From assembly GCF_005144585.1 (NCBI RefSeq), contig NZ_SSMQ01000019.1, positions 1 through 64,000 of the forward strand: a stretch of DNA of 64,000 bases, given 5' to 3'. The position numbers and the translations under genes are program-made. Source of the DNA: Polyangium fumosum. GTDB lineage: Bacteria > Myxococcota_A > Polyangia > Polyangiales > Polyangiaceae. Position 1 is the first letter of the stretch. Each line of letters begins with the position of its first letter. Shown one piece after another: positions 17,382 to 29,406 of this stretch. The notes under the pieces are model-generated. The model saw only the letters and a list, made by a program, of their open reading frames with translations. It did no database searches and had not been told where the DNA came from.

Positions 17382-18992
17382 ATGGTCGAACGGACCACCC
17401 CGCTCTTCAGAAACCTCGTCTTTGACCGAAACGCCATCGTGCGCGCCGCGCTGCGCGCCGACGTCGAAAGCCTCCTCGCCAGGGTGGATCCGCTCGAGCG
17501 CCATCGGTTCGCGGTCACCGACTGTGCGGATTGGACGGGCGACCTAAAGCGGGGCACCATCTACTACGACAACGGCTGCGGAGATTACGTGGTGGTGGCG
17601 TGGACCGAGGTGGGCGTCGTCGGCCTCGCGCTCGACGGGTGGCAGGGCCCGATCGAGCAGCTCGACCTGTCGGTCGACGCAGTGACCGGCGGCCCGGACG
17701 ACGTGCGCGGGGCTGTTCCAGACCTTCCCGAGGAGCTGGAGCCTGCCCTCGTGCTCGCCACCGGCATGCTCGACGTGGGGCCGGACCATGGGGAGAAATT
17801 GGCCGGTGCGGGCTTCTGGCTCTGCGGCGACCGCGCGGGAGGCACGCTCTTCGTCGCCGACGATTTGACGTTGGCCTGGGGCGTCACCCGGCTGGCTGCG
17901 TGGGGGTTGCTCCGGGGCGGTCGCCTGCCACGTGCGTGTAGTGACGAAATCCACCTCGAACCCGACGAACCGGAAGCCGTGCCGATCCAGGCGATCATCG
18001 ACGCCGTGGTCGATCGGAGGCTGAAAGGCCCTACGGAGCTCACGACGGACGAGCTTGCGACGCTGCTGCCGAAGCCGCCCGATCCGAAGCGACTGCTCGC
18101 CGTTCAGCGCAGCCTTCAGAAGGTCGGCATCACCTGGCCTGGCTCGCCCAAGCTCCCCGAGGAGCCGCGGCAAAGATGTCGTGATACAGGTGTTTCCGGG
18201 CCAATGGCGACGACGACGGTGCACCCCCGCGACCCTGAAAACCTCTACTTCTACTTGGACCGCGACGCCATCGTCCGCGCCGCGCTCCGCGCCTACATCG
18301 AAAACACCCTCGCTTGGCTCGACCCGCTCGATCGCCATCCCTTCGCGGCCTCCTTCGTCCCGCATTGGACCGGCGACCTCTCGCAGGGCGCTTTCCGGAA
18401 CAAGGACGAAGGCGGAAGCTACGAGGTCATGGCGTGGAGCGAGGCCGGCGTCGTCGGCCTCGCGTACGAGTTCGGGTATGGTCCGATCGAGCACCTCGAA
18501 CTCCCGATCGACGCGGTGAAGGGCGGTCCGGACGACGTGCGCGTGGCATTGACGGACCTCCCCGCCGAGCTTTTGCCCACGCTCGAAATCGCCGCCGGCC
18601 TGCTCGACGTGGGAGCGCATGGGGAGAAGCTTGCGAGCGTCGGCGTCTGGCTCCACGGCGAGCTGGTCGGAGGCTCGCTCTATGAATACTACATCCAGAA
18701 GGGCAAGGACCGGCTGTACGCGTGGGGCAAGCTCAAAGAGGGAAAACTACGGCGGTGGTATCAAGGCTCGTACGTGGCGGACCTCGGCCGCACGAAAGCC
18801 GCACCGATTCAGGCCCTCGCGGACGCTTTGACCGACCGGGCCCTGAAAGGCCCCACGGAGCTCTTGCCCGACGAGCTCGCGACGCTGCTCCCCAAACCGC
18901 CCGACCCGGAGCGATGGCTCGACGCTCAACGCATGCTTCAGAAGGTCGGCATCACCTGGCCCGGCTCGCCCGAGATTCCTAGCGCGGGATAG
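17382..18992 (+). CDS. In-frame fusion of two paralogous halves, unknown family
   Basis: A 536-aa cytoplasmic protein built of two similar copies, residues about 1-270 and 275-536. Matching blocks are NAIVRAALRADVESLLA versus DAIVRAALRAYIENTLA, TEVGVVGLAL versus SEAGVVGLAY, GGPDDVR in both, HGEKLAGAGFWL versus HGEKLASVGVWL, and the shared end ELATLLPKPPDP with KVGITWPGSP. A Met at residue 275 (18204), after a short linker, is where a second gene would start, so the gene looks like a tandem duplication joined by read-through. The copies have diverged, so the event is not recent. I do not recognise the domain. Confidence 0.75.
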   Translation: MVERTTPLFRNLVFDRNAIVRAALRADVESLLARVDPLERHRFAVTDCADWTGDLKRGTIYYDNGCGDYVVVAWTEVGVVGLALDGWQGPIEQLDLSVDAVTGGPDDVRGAVPDLPEELEPALVLATGMLDVGPDHGEKLAGAGFWLCGDRAGGTLFVADDLTLAWGVTRLAAWGLLRGGRLPRACSDEIHLEPDEPEAVPIQAIIDAVVDRRLKGPTELTTDELATLLPKPPDPKRLLAVQRSLQKVGITWPGSPKLPEEPRQRCRDTGVSGPMATTTVHPRDPENLYFYLDRDAIVRAALRAYIENTLAWLDPLDRHPFAASFVPHWTGDLSQGAFRNKDEGGSYEVMAWSEAGVVGLAYEFGYGPIEHLELPIDAVKGGPDDVRVALTDLPAELLPTLEIAAGLLDVGAHGEKLASVGVWLHGELVGGSLYEYYIQKGKDRLYAWGKLKEGKLRRWYQGSYVADLGRTKAAPIQALADALTDRALKGPTELLPDELATLLPKPPDPERWLDAQRMLQKVGITWPGSPEIPSAG

Positions 18993-19019
18993 GGCTGCGC
19001 CGGATCCCTACGCCGGAGC

Positions 19020-19053
19020 GGCAAGCGGCAAGCGGAAGCGGCAAGCGGCAAGC
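19020..19053 (+). repeat. Short tandem repeat, GGCAAGC unit
   Basis: Four copies of GGCAAGC with one shortened GGAAGC unit in the middle (two full, one short, two full). It lies just after the duplicated gene and directly before a small coding remnant, a position consistent with a slippage or recombination junction. Confidence 0.7.
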
Positions 19054-19061
19054 GCCCCCCG

Positions 19062-19136
19062 AAGATCTGGCGTATCTACCGCGACGCGGGCGTCACCGGG
19101 TTCGACTTGCTGCCGATTCGGGTCTACGAGGGGTAG
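19062..19136 (+). pseudogene. 3' remnant of an unidentified gene
   Basis: A 24-codon frame ending in TAG at 19134-19136 reads KIWRIYRDAGVTGFDLLPI followed by RVYEG. It has the look of a real protein C-terminus (mixed composition, aromatic residues, good codon choice) and no start. Upstream the frame runs into the GGCAAGC repeat. It is probably what is left of a gene truncated by a rearrangement. The parent family is not recognised. Confidence 0.4.
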
Positions 19137-19148
19137 CTCCAACAGCCG

Positions 19149-20363
19149 CTACGCGCCCTTTTCTTCCCCGATCGGCAGCGCACACCAGAACGTCGCGCCT
19201 TCCCCGGGGTTGTTCTCGGCCCACAACCTCCCCCCGTGCGCCTCCACGATGGACCGGCTGATCGGAAGCCCCACGCCGAGCCCCTCGGCCTTCGTCGTGT
19301 AAAACGCCTCGAAGACCCGCTCCATCTCGGCCGGCGCGATTCCCTTGCCCGAATCCTCCACCGACAGCAAAACCCGATCCTTGCCATTGCCACGCGTCCG
19401 CACGACCACGAGGCGCGCGCCGGCCGGGCGATCCGCGACCGCGTCGAGCGCATTGACCACCAGGTTCAGCACGACCTGCTGGAGCTGAATGCCGTCGCCG
19501 CGCACCTCGGGCAGCCGCGGCGTGAGGTCGAGCCGCAACGCCACGCCCCGGAGGAGCGCGTCATTGCCCACGAGCCGCGCCACCTCGCTCGCGAGTTCGT
19601 TCAGGTTCTGCCCATCCGCGCGCGGCGTCCCCTTCTTCAGCATCGCCCGCATGCGCTGGATGATCGTCGCCGCGCGCCGGTCGTCGTCCACGATGTCGGC
19701 GAGCGCCGAGAGCGCTTCGTTCACGTCCGGCGTCGGCCTCTGGAGCAGGCGCCGCGCCGCCTGCGCGTTGCTCAGGATCGCGGCGAGCGGCTGGTTCAAT
19801 TCGTGCGCGATCGAGGCCGCGAGCTCGCTCATCGCCGCCACGCGGTTCATGTGCGTGAGGCGCTGGTTCGTGGCCATGAGCTCGTCGGTCCGGCGTATGA
19901 CCTCGGCTTCGAGGGTATCCCTCGCGCGGGCGAGCGCGGCGGCGGCCTGTTCGAGCTCGGCGTTTTTCTCCGCGAGCGCCCGCGCCCCGGCGCGCACGGC
20001 GATCTGCGCGCGCACGCGGGCCGCGAGCTCGGCGCGCACGAACGGCTTGGTGACGTAGTCGACCGCGCCGAGCTCGAGCCCACGCACCCGGCTCGCCGTG
20101 TCCGCGAGCGACGTCATGAAGATGATCGGGATGTCGCGCGTCGCCGGATCCGCTTGCAGGCGCCGGCAGACCTCGAAGCCGTCCATGCCGGGCATGATCG
20201 CGTCGAGCAGCACGAGGTCGGGCTCCTCGCGCTGGATTTGCCGCAGCGCCATCGCCCCGTCGAGCGCCACCGCGAGGGCGAAGGGCTGGCCCGCGAGCGC
20301 GTCGGAGAGGAGCTTCAAGCTCTGGGGGTCGTCGTCGACGAGCAGGACGAGGGGCACGCGCAT
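19149..20363 (-). CDS. Response regulator-histidine kinase hybrid (soluble)
   Basis: A 404-aa cytoplasmic protein. Residues 1-125 form a receiver domain with Asp54 (LVLLDAIMPGMDG) and Lys107. A coiled coil (about 130-170) leads to HisKA with phospho-His187 (ASIAHELNQPLAAIL) and a HATPase domain (NLVVNALDAV, DSGKGI, GLGVGLPIS). The kinase part is of the FixL/NtrB-like subtype that ends without further domains. It is divergent from a FixJ/LuxR-type regulator 71 bp away, its probable partner. ATG 20363 begins the first strand of the receiver domain; a longer start at 20441 would overlap the regulator gene. Confidence 0.93.
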   Translation of the reverse strand: MRVPLVLLVDDDPQSLKLLSDALAGQPFALAVALDGAMALRQIQREEPDLVLLDAIMPGMDGFEVCRRLQADPATRDIPIIFMTSLADTASRVRGLELGAVDYVTKPFVRAELAARVRAQIAVRAGARALAEKNAELEQAAAALARARDTLEAEVIRRTDELMATNQRLTHMNRVAAMSELAASIAHELNQPLAAILSNAQAARRLLQRPTPDVNEALSALADIVDDDRRAATIIQRMRAMLKKGTPRADGQNLNELASEVARLVGNDALLRGVALRLDLTPRLPEVRGDGIQLQQVVLNLVVNALDAVADRPAGARLVVVRTRGNGKDRVLLSVEDSGKGIAPAEMERVFEAFYTTKAEGLGVGLPISRSIVEAHGGRLWAENNPGEGATFWCALPIGEEKGA

Positions 20364-20434
20364 CGTTGACAGGGTCGGAGAACTGGGGGAGGAATGCCAG
20401 CAACGTAACGTCATGGTCGCAGGGCCAGGAAGCG

Positions 20435-21049
20435 ATGACACAGACGGAGCGCACCATATTCGTCGTGGATGATGATCCCTCCGTGCTTCGCAGCCTGGAG
20501 CGGCTCCTGCGTTCGGCGGGGTATGCGGTCGAGGCGCACGCCTCGCCCCGCGGGTTCCTCGACCACGCGCCCGCGGATCGGCCGGGGTGCGTGGTCGTGG
20601 ACCTGCGCATGCCCGAGATCGGCGGCCTCGACCTGCAGGAGGAGCTCGCGCGGCGGGGCTTCGAGCTGCCCTTGGTGTTCTTGACCGGGCACGGCGATGT
20701 GCCGAGTTCGGTGCGCGCCATGAAGGGCGGCGCGGTCGATTTTCTCTCCAAGCCCTGCGACGACACCGAGCTGCTCGCGGCGGTGGAGCGGGCGCTCGCG
20801 CGGGACGCCGAGGCGCGGGCGGCGCGGGCGGAGAAGGAGGCCCTTCGAGCGCGGTTCGCGGCGCTCACGCCGCGCGAGCGGGAAGTGTGCTTGCTCGTCG
20901 CGCGGGGCCTGCTGAACAAGCAGATCGCGGTGGAGCTCGGCACCGCCGAGAAGACGATCAAGGTGCATCGGGGCCGGGTCATGGAAAAACTCGGCGCGGC
21001 ATCGGTGGCCGACCTCGTGCGTCTCGTGGATCGCGTTCAGGACGCCTGA
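20435..21049 (+). CDS. FixJ/NarL-type response regulator
   Basis: A 204-aa transcription regulator. It has a receiver domain with the acidic DDD run at 12-14, Asp56 (GCVVVDLRMPEIGG), Thr84 and Lys106, an Ala/Arg-rich linker helix, and a LuxR-type helix-turn-helix (LTPREREVCLLVARG, KQIAVELGTAEKTIKVHRG, about 147-187). The start at 20435 is set by the AGGAAG ribosome-binding site and the first strand (TIFVVDDD). It is paired divergently with a receiver-kinase hybrid, as in FixLJ/TodST-like systems. Target genes are not evident nearby. Confidence 0.92.
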   Translation: MTQTERTIFVVDDDPSVLRSLERLLRSAGYAVEAHASPRGFLDHAPADRPGCVVVDLRMPEIGGLDLQEELARRGFELPLVFLTGHGDVPSSVRAMKGGAVDFLSKPCDDTELLAAVERALARDAEARAARAEKEALRARFAALTPREREVCLLVARGLLNKQIAVELGTAEKTIKVHRGRVMEKLGAASVADLVRLVDRVQDA

Positions 21050-21134
21050 CGCCTGTCCGAGCGCGCGCCCCTCCGCGGCAGCCGGGCCTTGCTCACGCAT
21101 GCGCTGGGTGTACCAGGCCGTCGCTCGACGCAAT

Positions 21135-21152
21135 ATGGGACCAAGGTCCTAT
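21135..21152. terminator. Palindrome at a convergent gene junction
   Basis: ATGGGACC-AA-GGTCCTAT is an 8-bp inverted repeat with one mismatch. It lies between the converging ends of the FixJ-type regulator (21049) and the hybrid kinase (21149), overlapping the last codon of the latter. It could act as a weak bidirectional terminator, or be a copy of the similar palindrome at 26117-26138. Confidence 0.3.
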
Positions 21153-24100
21153 CCGCGGGGCGCGAGCGCGGCAGAAAGCTCGTGGAGGCGGAATTCTTCC
21201 GCCAGCGCCCGCACCTCGCCCGCCCACGCGGCGAGCCGTTCGTCCGCGGCCTGGATTCCCTGGAGCTCCTGCAAGAGCTCCGGGATCCGCCCCCGTTCGG
21301 CGAGGTCGAGCAGGCGCGCGAGGACGTCCGCGGGCGGCTCGATCCGGGGCGCGGGCGCGGGATCGTCCGCGGCCTCGGTCGTGGCGGGGGCGGCGTGGAT
21401 CCAGGTGAGGGCGAGGTGGCGCGCGAGCACGTCGAAGAGCTCCGGGAGGCGCACGGGTTTGGGGAGGAACGCGTCGCAGCCGGCGTCCTTGGCGCGCTGC
21501 TGTTGCGCCTGGTCCACGCTCGCGGAGGAGGCCACGAGGGGCAAACCGGCGCGTTCAGGAAGGCGGCGCAGGCGGCGCGCGATTTCGTCGCCGGGGAGGT
21601 CGGGCAAGGCGAGGTCCAGGATCACGAGATCGGGCCGCTCGGCCTCGATCCGCGCGAGGGCCTGCGCGCCGTCCGCGGCCAGGGCGACCTCGAACCCGAG
21701 GGGGCCGAGGGCGTCCCGCAAGAACGTTCGATTGCCCTCGTTGTCGTCGACGACGAGCACCACCCGCCGCGCGCCCTCGTAGCCGGTGATCACCTCGCCG
21801 GGGCCCGCATCGCTTGCCGACGCGTGTTCCGCGAGGACCGGAAGACGGAGCGCCACCGTGAAGGTGCTGCCCTCGCCGAGCGTGCTCTCCACGTCGATCC
21901 GGCCTCCCATTGGCTCCACGATCTTCCGGCTGATCGAGAGGCCGAGCCCGGCGCCCTCGGCGCGCGCCCCTCGGTCGCCGGCCTGCTCGAACGGATCGAA
22001 GATCCGCGCGAGATCATCGGGCGAGATCCCCGGGCCTGTATCTTCCACGCGGAAGATGAATTCCCCGTCCTTTGCCTCGACGCGGAGCGTGACGCTCCCT
22101 TCGCGGGTGAACTTGACCGCATTGCCGAGCAAGTTCAGGAGGACCTGCGTCAAGCGTTTCGCGTCGACCTCGACGAACGTGGGTCCGCCTTCGGCTTTCG
22201 CGTAATGAAACACGAGCCCCTTCGCCTCCGCGCGCACCCGGCAAAGATCGGCGACGCTTTGCAGCAATGCCGGGAGGTGGACCTCGGCCGGGACGAGCTC
22301 CATCTTGCCGGCCTCGATCCGGGCGAGATCGAGGACATCGTCGATGAGCCCGAGCAGGTGCTCCCCCGAGCGCTGCACGACGCCGAGCCCCGCGAGGTCT
22401 TCCCGCGAGAGCCGCGGCGACCGGCCGAGGAGCTGCGTATACCCGAGGATGCCATTGAGCGGCGTGCGCAGCTCGTGGCTCATGCTGGCGAGGAAGCTCG
22501 ATTTCGCGCGGTTTGCCGCGTCGGCGGCCTCTTTGGCCGCTTTCAGCTCGGCCGTCCGCTCCTCCACCTGCTGTTCGAGCTCCACATTGCGCCGCGCGAG
22601 CGCCCGGACCCGCATCCGCACGCCCCCGTACACGAGCGCCGAGAGCGTGAGGGCATACCCGAAATAAGCCCACCACGTCCGCCAGGGCGCGGGTTTGACC
22701 TGGAACGCGATCGACACGGGCCCCGCCACGTTGCCGGCATAGTCGCGGCCCCAGGCCTGGAAGGTGTACGTCCCCGCGGAGAGGTTCGTGTACCGGGCCT
22801 TCGTGTCCGTGGCCCAGTCGCTCGGCGAAGGATCGAAGCCCAGGAGTTGCATGCGGTATCGCGTGTCACGCGCGCGAAAAAAGGAGAGGAGCGAGAAGTC
22901 GAAGGCGAGGGTGTTCTGATCCCAGGGGAGCGCCGTGTCCGGCAAGAGCGCCCCGCCCGCCGCGCGGATCGCGGAGAGGACGAGGGGCTTCGGCGTGACG
23001 TCCTCGATCTCGCCCGCCGGATCGAAGACGGCCGCGCCGCCCGCCGTGCTGACCCAGATGCGGCCGCGGCTGTCGACGAGCGAGCCATTCTGCTGGCAAT
23101 CATTGCTCGGCAGCCCGTCGTCCATCGTGTAGGTGTACAGGGAAAACTCCGCCGGGTCGTCCGGCGTGGGTGCGCGGGGCGTGAGGCGCGCGACGCCGCG
23201 TACCGTGAAGAGATAGGGGCGCCCCCGGTTGTCGGCGCGCACCTGCGCGATGTCGTCGCTCGGCAGCGCCGGACGGCTCTTCGTGTCGAGCCGGTCGAGC
23301 CAAACCTCGGCGTCGAGGTCATACCGCGCGACGCCGGCGCCCATGGTGCCGATCCAGAGCACGCGCGCCCCGCGCGTATCGCGCAGCTCGGCGAGGGTCA
23401 TCAGATAATCGGAGCCGAGCGGCGCGTTCGCCGTGGTGTAACTCTTCCACGCGCCATGATCCAGGCGCGAGAGGCCCTTGGCCGTGGCAAACCACGTGCT
23501 CGTCCCGCCGCCCGGGCGCGTGGTCTCCAGAAGGGCGTGCACCGAGTCGTCGAGGAGCGGGCAGCTCGTCTTCTGGAAGACCTGCCAGGTGCCGTTCTCG
23601 TCGAGGCGCCCGACGCCGCCGCGCGACGCGACCCAAAGGCCGCGCCCGTCGATCGATTCCCGGATGTCGTAGACCGCGCCTAGCAGGAAGGGCGCGTCCT
23701 TCGCGTCGTACGTCGTCAGCCGACCGGCCTCCCAGCGGTGGAACCCGCCCTGGTCGCCCCCGATCCAGACCACCCCGGGCTCGCGTCGAGAGGGCACGAA
23801 GGTCGTGAGCATCGATCCGAGTTTGTCGGACATCTCGGGCGGAAGGACCGGAGAGAGCCCCTGCTCCGAGAGTCGGAGCGGTTTGTTGTCTGCGCCAAGC
23901 CAGATTTCGCTCTCGCCGCCCGCGCCGCGCACCTCGGCGAGACCCATGGCCGAGCCCGTGAGGGGGGAGTTGCGCGGGGTGAACGCCACCCACGCGTCGT
24001 GCCGGAGGTGGGCGAGCCCGCCTGCGCCGATCCACAACGCGCGGCCGTTCGCCGCGACCGAAAGGACGTAATTGTCGGTCAGATTGGAGTTCGCCGTCGT

Positions 24101-25009
24101 GAGCGTCGCCCATTCCCCTTTCGCGAAGCGGGCGAGGCCGCCGCCGTAGGTGCCGGCCCAGATCGTACGTCCTGCCGCGCCATCCACCGTCTCGGCGAGC
24201 GCGCGGATCGGCAAACGAGACGCGGGCGAGGAGTCCGGCGCGACGCGCTCCCAAAGGCCGCCCGCATGGCGGAGGAGGCCGGACACCGTGCCCACCCATA
24301 ACTCGCTCCGGCCCTTCCCATCGGCCGTCTGCAAGAGGGAATGGACGCCTTTGATGGTTGCCGACGCCTCGCCGTCCGTTTTGAAGCGCGCGCAGCGTCC
24401 CTCCTCGCAATGAAAGAGCCCGTGGGAGCCGATCCAGAGCGTCGGCTCGCCGGACGGCAAGGTCCCTTCGAGGAGGGAGGCGATGTCCGGGTGCTCGGCG
24501 CCCGGCCCGAGCTCGACGCGGTGAAAACGCCCGCCCTCGAGCTGATAAAGCCCATCGAGGGTGCCCACCCAGACCGCGGGCCCACGGCGTGATCCGAGCA
24601 GGGTACGGATCGGAGTCCCGCTCGGGAGGCCCTCGGCGGCCCCGAACCGCTGAAAAACCCCGTCGGCGAACCGGAAAACGGCGCCGTCGATCATGCCGAA
24701 CCAGACCGAGCCGTCCTGCGCTTCGGTGATTGCCTGGACCCAGCTCGGCGAGCCTCCCGTCGGGATGGGCAAGGGCGTGATGCGCTGGCCATCGTGGTAC
24801 GCCGCGCCGGCCTGCGTACCGATCCACAGGTGGCCGCGGCGGTCGAAGGTGACGACATTGACGACGCTATGGGGAAGGCCCTGGTCGACGCCAAAGACGC
24901 GGATCGTGGGGGCGCCGAGCGTGGTCGCATCGGCAGCGAAGGCGGGGGAGGGGAGGAGGGGGGCCGCAACGAGGACGGCGAGGAGCGCGGGAAGTGCGAG
25001 GCGGCTCAC
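21149..25009 (-). CDS. Hybrid two-component sensor with periplasmic propeller (HTCS-like)
   Basis: A 1286-aa membrane sensor. A signal peptide (1-25) precedes about 670 residues of two-component-regulator propeller repeats (recurring 'LWIGT..GL.R...G.W' units), the expected periplasmic ligand-binding part. A Y_Y_Y-type beta sandwich and one transmembrane segment (about 780-800, YFGYALTLSALVYGGV) follow. Then come a coiled coil, HisKA with phospho-His845 (SMSHELRTPLNGIL), HATPase (NLLGNAVKF, DTGPGI, GAGLGLSIS) and a receiver domain with Asp1132 (LVILDLALPD). The last 100 residues are helical with no Hpt His, so a separate partner or regulator must exist. The start is GTG at 25009. Confidence 0.93.
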   Translation of the reverse strand: MSRLALPALLAVLVAAPLLPSPAFAADATTLGAPTIRVFGVDQGLPHSVVNVVTFDRRGHLWIGTQAGAAYHDGQRITPLPIPTGGSPSWVQAITEAQDGSVWFGMIDGAVFRFADGVFQRFGAAEGLPSGTPIRTLLGSRRGPAVWVGTLDGLYQLEGGRFHRVELGPGAEHPDIASLLEGTLPSGEPTLWIGSHGLFHCEEGRCARFKTDGEASATIKGVHSLLQTADGKGRSELWVGTVSGLLRHAGGLWERVAPDSSPASRLPIRALAETVDGAAGRTIWAGTYGGGLARFAKGEWATLTTANSNLTDNYVLSVAANGRALWIGAGGLAHLRHDAWVAFTPRNSPLTGSAMGLAEVRGAGGESEIWLGADNKPLRLSEQGLSPVLPPEMSDKLGSMLTTFVPSRREPGVVWIGGDQGGFHRWEAGRLTTYDAKDAPFLLGAVYDIRESIDGRGLWVASRGGVGRLDENGTWQVFQKTSCPLLDDSVHALLETTRPGGGTSTWFATAKGLSRLDHGAWKSYTTANAPLGSDYLMTLAELRDTRGARVLWIGTMGAGVARYDLDAEVWLDRLDTKSRPALPSDDIAQVRADNRGRPYLFTVRGVARLTPRAPTPDDPAEFSLYTYTMDDGLPSNDCQQNGSLVDSRGRIWVSTAGGAAVFDPAGEIEDVTPKPLVLSAIRAAGGALLPDTALPWDQNTLAFDFSLLSFFRARDTRYRMQLLGFDPSPSDWATDTKARYTNLSAGTYTFQAWGRDYAGNVAGPVSIAFQVKPAPWRTWWAYFGYALTLSALVYGGVRMRVRALARRNVELEQQVEERTAELKAAKEAADAANRAKSSFLASMSHELRTPLNGILGYTQLLGRSPRLSREDLAGLGVVQRSGEHLLGLIDDVLDLARIEAGKMELVPAEVHLPALLQSVADLCRVRAEAKGLVFHYAKAEGGPTFVEVDAKRLTQVLLNLLGNAVKFTREGSVTLRVEAKDGEFIFRVEDTGPGISPDDLARIFDPFEQAGDRGARAEGAGLGLSISRKIVEPMGGRIDVESTLGEGSTFTVALRLPVLAEHASASDAGPGEVITGYEGARRVVLVVDDNEGNRTFLRDALGPLGFEVALAADGAQALARIEAERPDLVILDLALPDLPGDEIARRLRRLPERAGLPLVASSASVDQAQQQRAKDAGCDAFLPKPVRLPELFDVLARHLALTWIHAAPATTEAADDPAPAPRIEPPADVLARLLDLAERGRIPELLQELQGIQAADERLAAWAGEVRALAEEFRLHELSAALAPRG

Positions 25010-25127
25010 GGGGCCGGAGGATACATGGAGCGCGGCGTCATCGTGAAGCCACGTTCGATCTCCGGAGCCGCTGTGAGGGGTGCTGTCCTCGGGCGTCGAG
25101 GCAGGCAGGCATCAGCCTCGAACGAAG

Positions 25128-25976
25128 CTACAGCAGGCCGATGCCGAGGACGTTGAGGTGCAGGATGCACAGGTCGCTCTCCTCGAGCGAGGTCTGGATG
25201 GCCGGCTTGCCGTTGCAGGTGAAGCTCCCGTCCGAGCCGGTGCAAGCCGTGGCGCGATCGTAACGAACCTGCACGCCGCAGGTGTTGAGGGCCGTACCGC
25301 AAATGCGCGTGACCCAGGAAAGCGTCGTGACCAGCCCGCAGGTGTTGAGCAGGTCCGTGCGGGGCCAGGCGTAGTAGACCGGGGTCTCGCTCGGGCCCTG
25401 GAGCTTCACCTGCCAGATCGCCTCCTCGATGGTGAACCCTTGCGCGTCCCCGCTCTCCGTCCCGGCGATGCTGGGCCCCGAGAGGAAAAACGGCACGTGG
25501 GCGCCGAAGGGGTTGAGGTGCGTCACCATGCACGTGAGCGCGTCTTCCTTTTGCGAGGTCGTGAGGCCCGCGCTCAGCCATGAGCCGGTCGTGCTGAGGA
25601 TCCCGCCGCCCGTGTAGACGCGGTTCCCGCTCGTGAGCTGCGTCCCCGCTGGGAGCGTGCATCGCGCGGCGTACGAGAAGGCCTCCCGCCCGCCTTCGGT
25701 GGCGAGCAGCCCGCTCGACACGATCGCGGGGTTGACAACCGACGGGTTCTGTGGATCCGCGGCGGCTCCACCCAACGCAGCCACGAGCGCGGCGACGTTG
25801 GCGTGGTAGTCGGCCGGGAGCAGGCCGTTCATCCCCCCCGAACCCTTGATGGGACCGCCTTGGGGGTCGAACTCCGGAGCCCCCACGAAATCATCCGGAT
25901 CCACCGCGGTCGCGCAGCCGGTGAGTGTGAGCACGGTTCCAAGAACAACCCCCGTGAGCAAGCGAAATGACAGCAT
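25128..25976 (-). CDS. Lipoprotein of unknown function
   Basis: A 282-aa protein with a signal peptide and lipobox (LTLTGC, Cys at about 21). The mature part starts with a Gly/Pro-rich linker and later has several cysteines near the C-terminus (LNTCG twice, RICG, TACTG, TCNG), suggesting a disulphide-stabilised domain. A hydrophobic end (LHLNVLGIGLL) follows. The start at 25976 is preferred to 26027, as it begins the signal peptide and follows GAGAAGG. It is divergent from the Ser/Thr kinase gene across about 195 bp that contains a palindrome. Confidence 0.75.
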   Translation of the reverse strand: MLSFRLLTGVVLGTVLTLTGCATAVDPDDFVGAPEFDPQGGPIKGSGGMNGLLPADYHANVAALVAALGGAAADPQNPSVVNPAIVSSGLLATEGGREAFSYAARCTLPAGTQLTSGNRVYTGGGILSTTGSWLSAGLTTSQKEDALTCMVTHLNPFGAHVPFFLSGPSIAGTESGDAQGFTIEEAIWQVKLQGPSETPVYYAWPRTDLLNTCGLVTTLSWVTRICGTALNTCGVQVRYDRATACTGSDGSFTCNGKPAIQTSLEESDLCILHLNVLGIGLL

Positions 25977-26116
25977 GATTTCCTTCTCTCTGCGCTCGGC
26001 GCTGAGTGCCCTGGTCAGCGCCTCCATCGGTCAGTGTCCTGACGATTTCGGGAGTGCATGTGGCCTGGGTCTCAACTGTGACCGAACGTTACGGTAGGCT
26101 TCTTGCAACCGTTACA

Positions 26117-26138
26117 CCATGGGACCTTGGTCCCATGG
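26117..26138. promoter_or_regulatory. Perfect 22-bp palindrome upstream of the Ser/Thr kinase
   Basis: CCATGGGACC-TT-GGTCCCATGG is a perfect inverted repeat of 10-bp arms. It lies between the divergent lipoprotein and kinase genes, about 35 bp before the preferred kinase start, and is flanked by three GTTAC motifs (near 26091, 26111 and 26187). The symmetry suits a dimeric regulator binding site. The core GGGACC-WW-GGTCC also occurs at 21137-21149. Confidence 0.45.
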
Positions 26139-26171
26139 CGAGCCCCCTTCCCGATAGGTCATGGTATCCGT

Positions 26172-29354
<3,183 letters not shown>

Positions 29355-29406
29355 CCTCCTTGTTTTCTTGGGCCACGTTGTGGCAGCCTCTCGACGGCGT
29401 GTGGTC

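Noticed and set aside
21089-23683. Rightward open frame of 864 codons
   Set aside because: Antisense to the kinase half of the hybrid sensor, which has all catalytic motifs.
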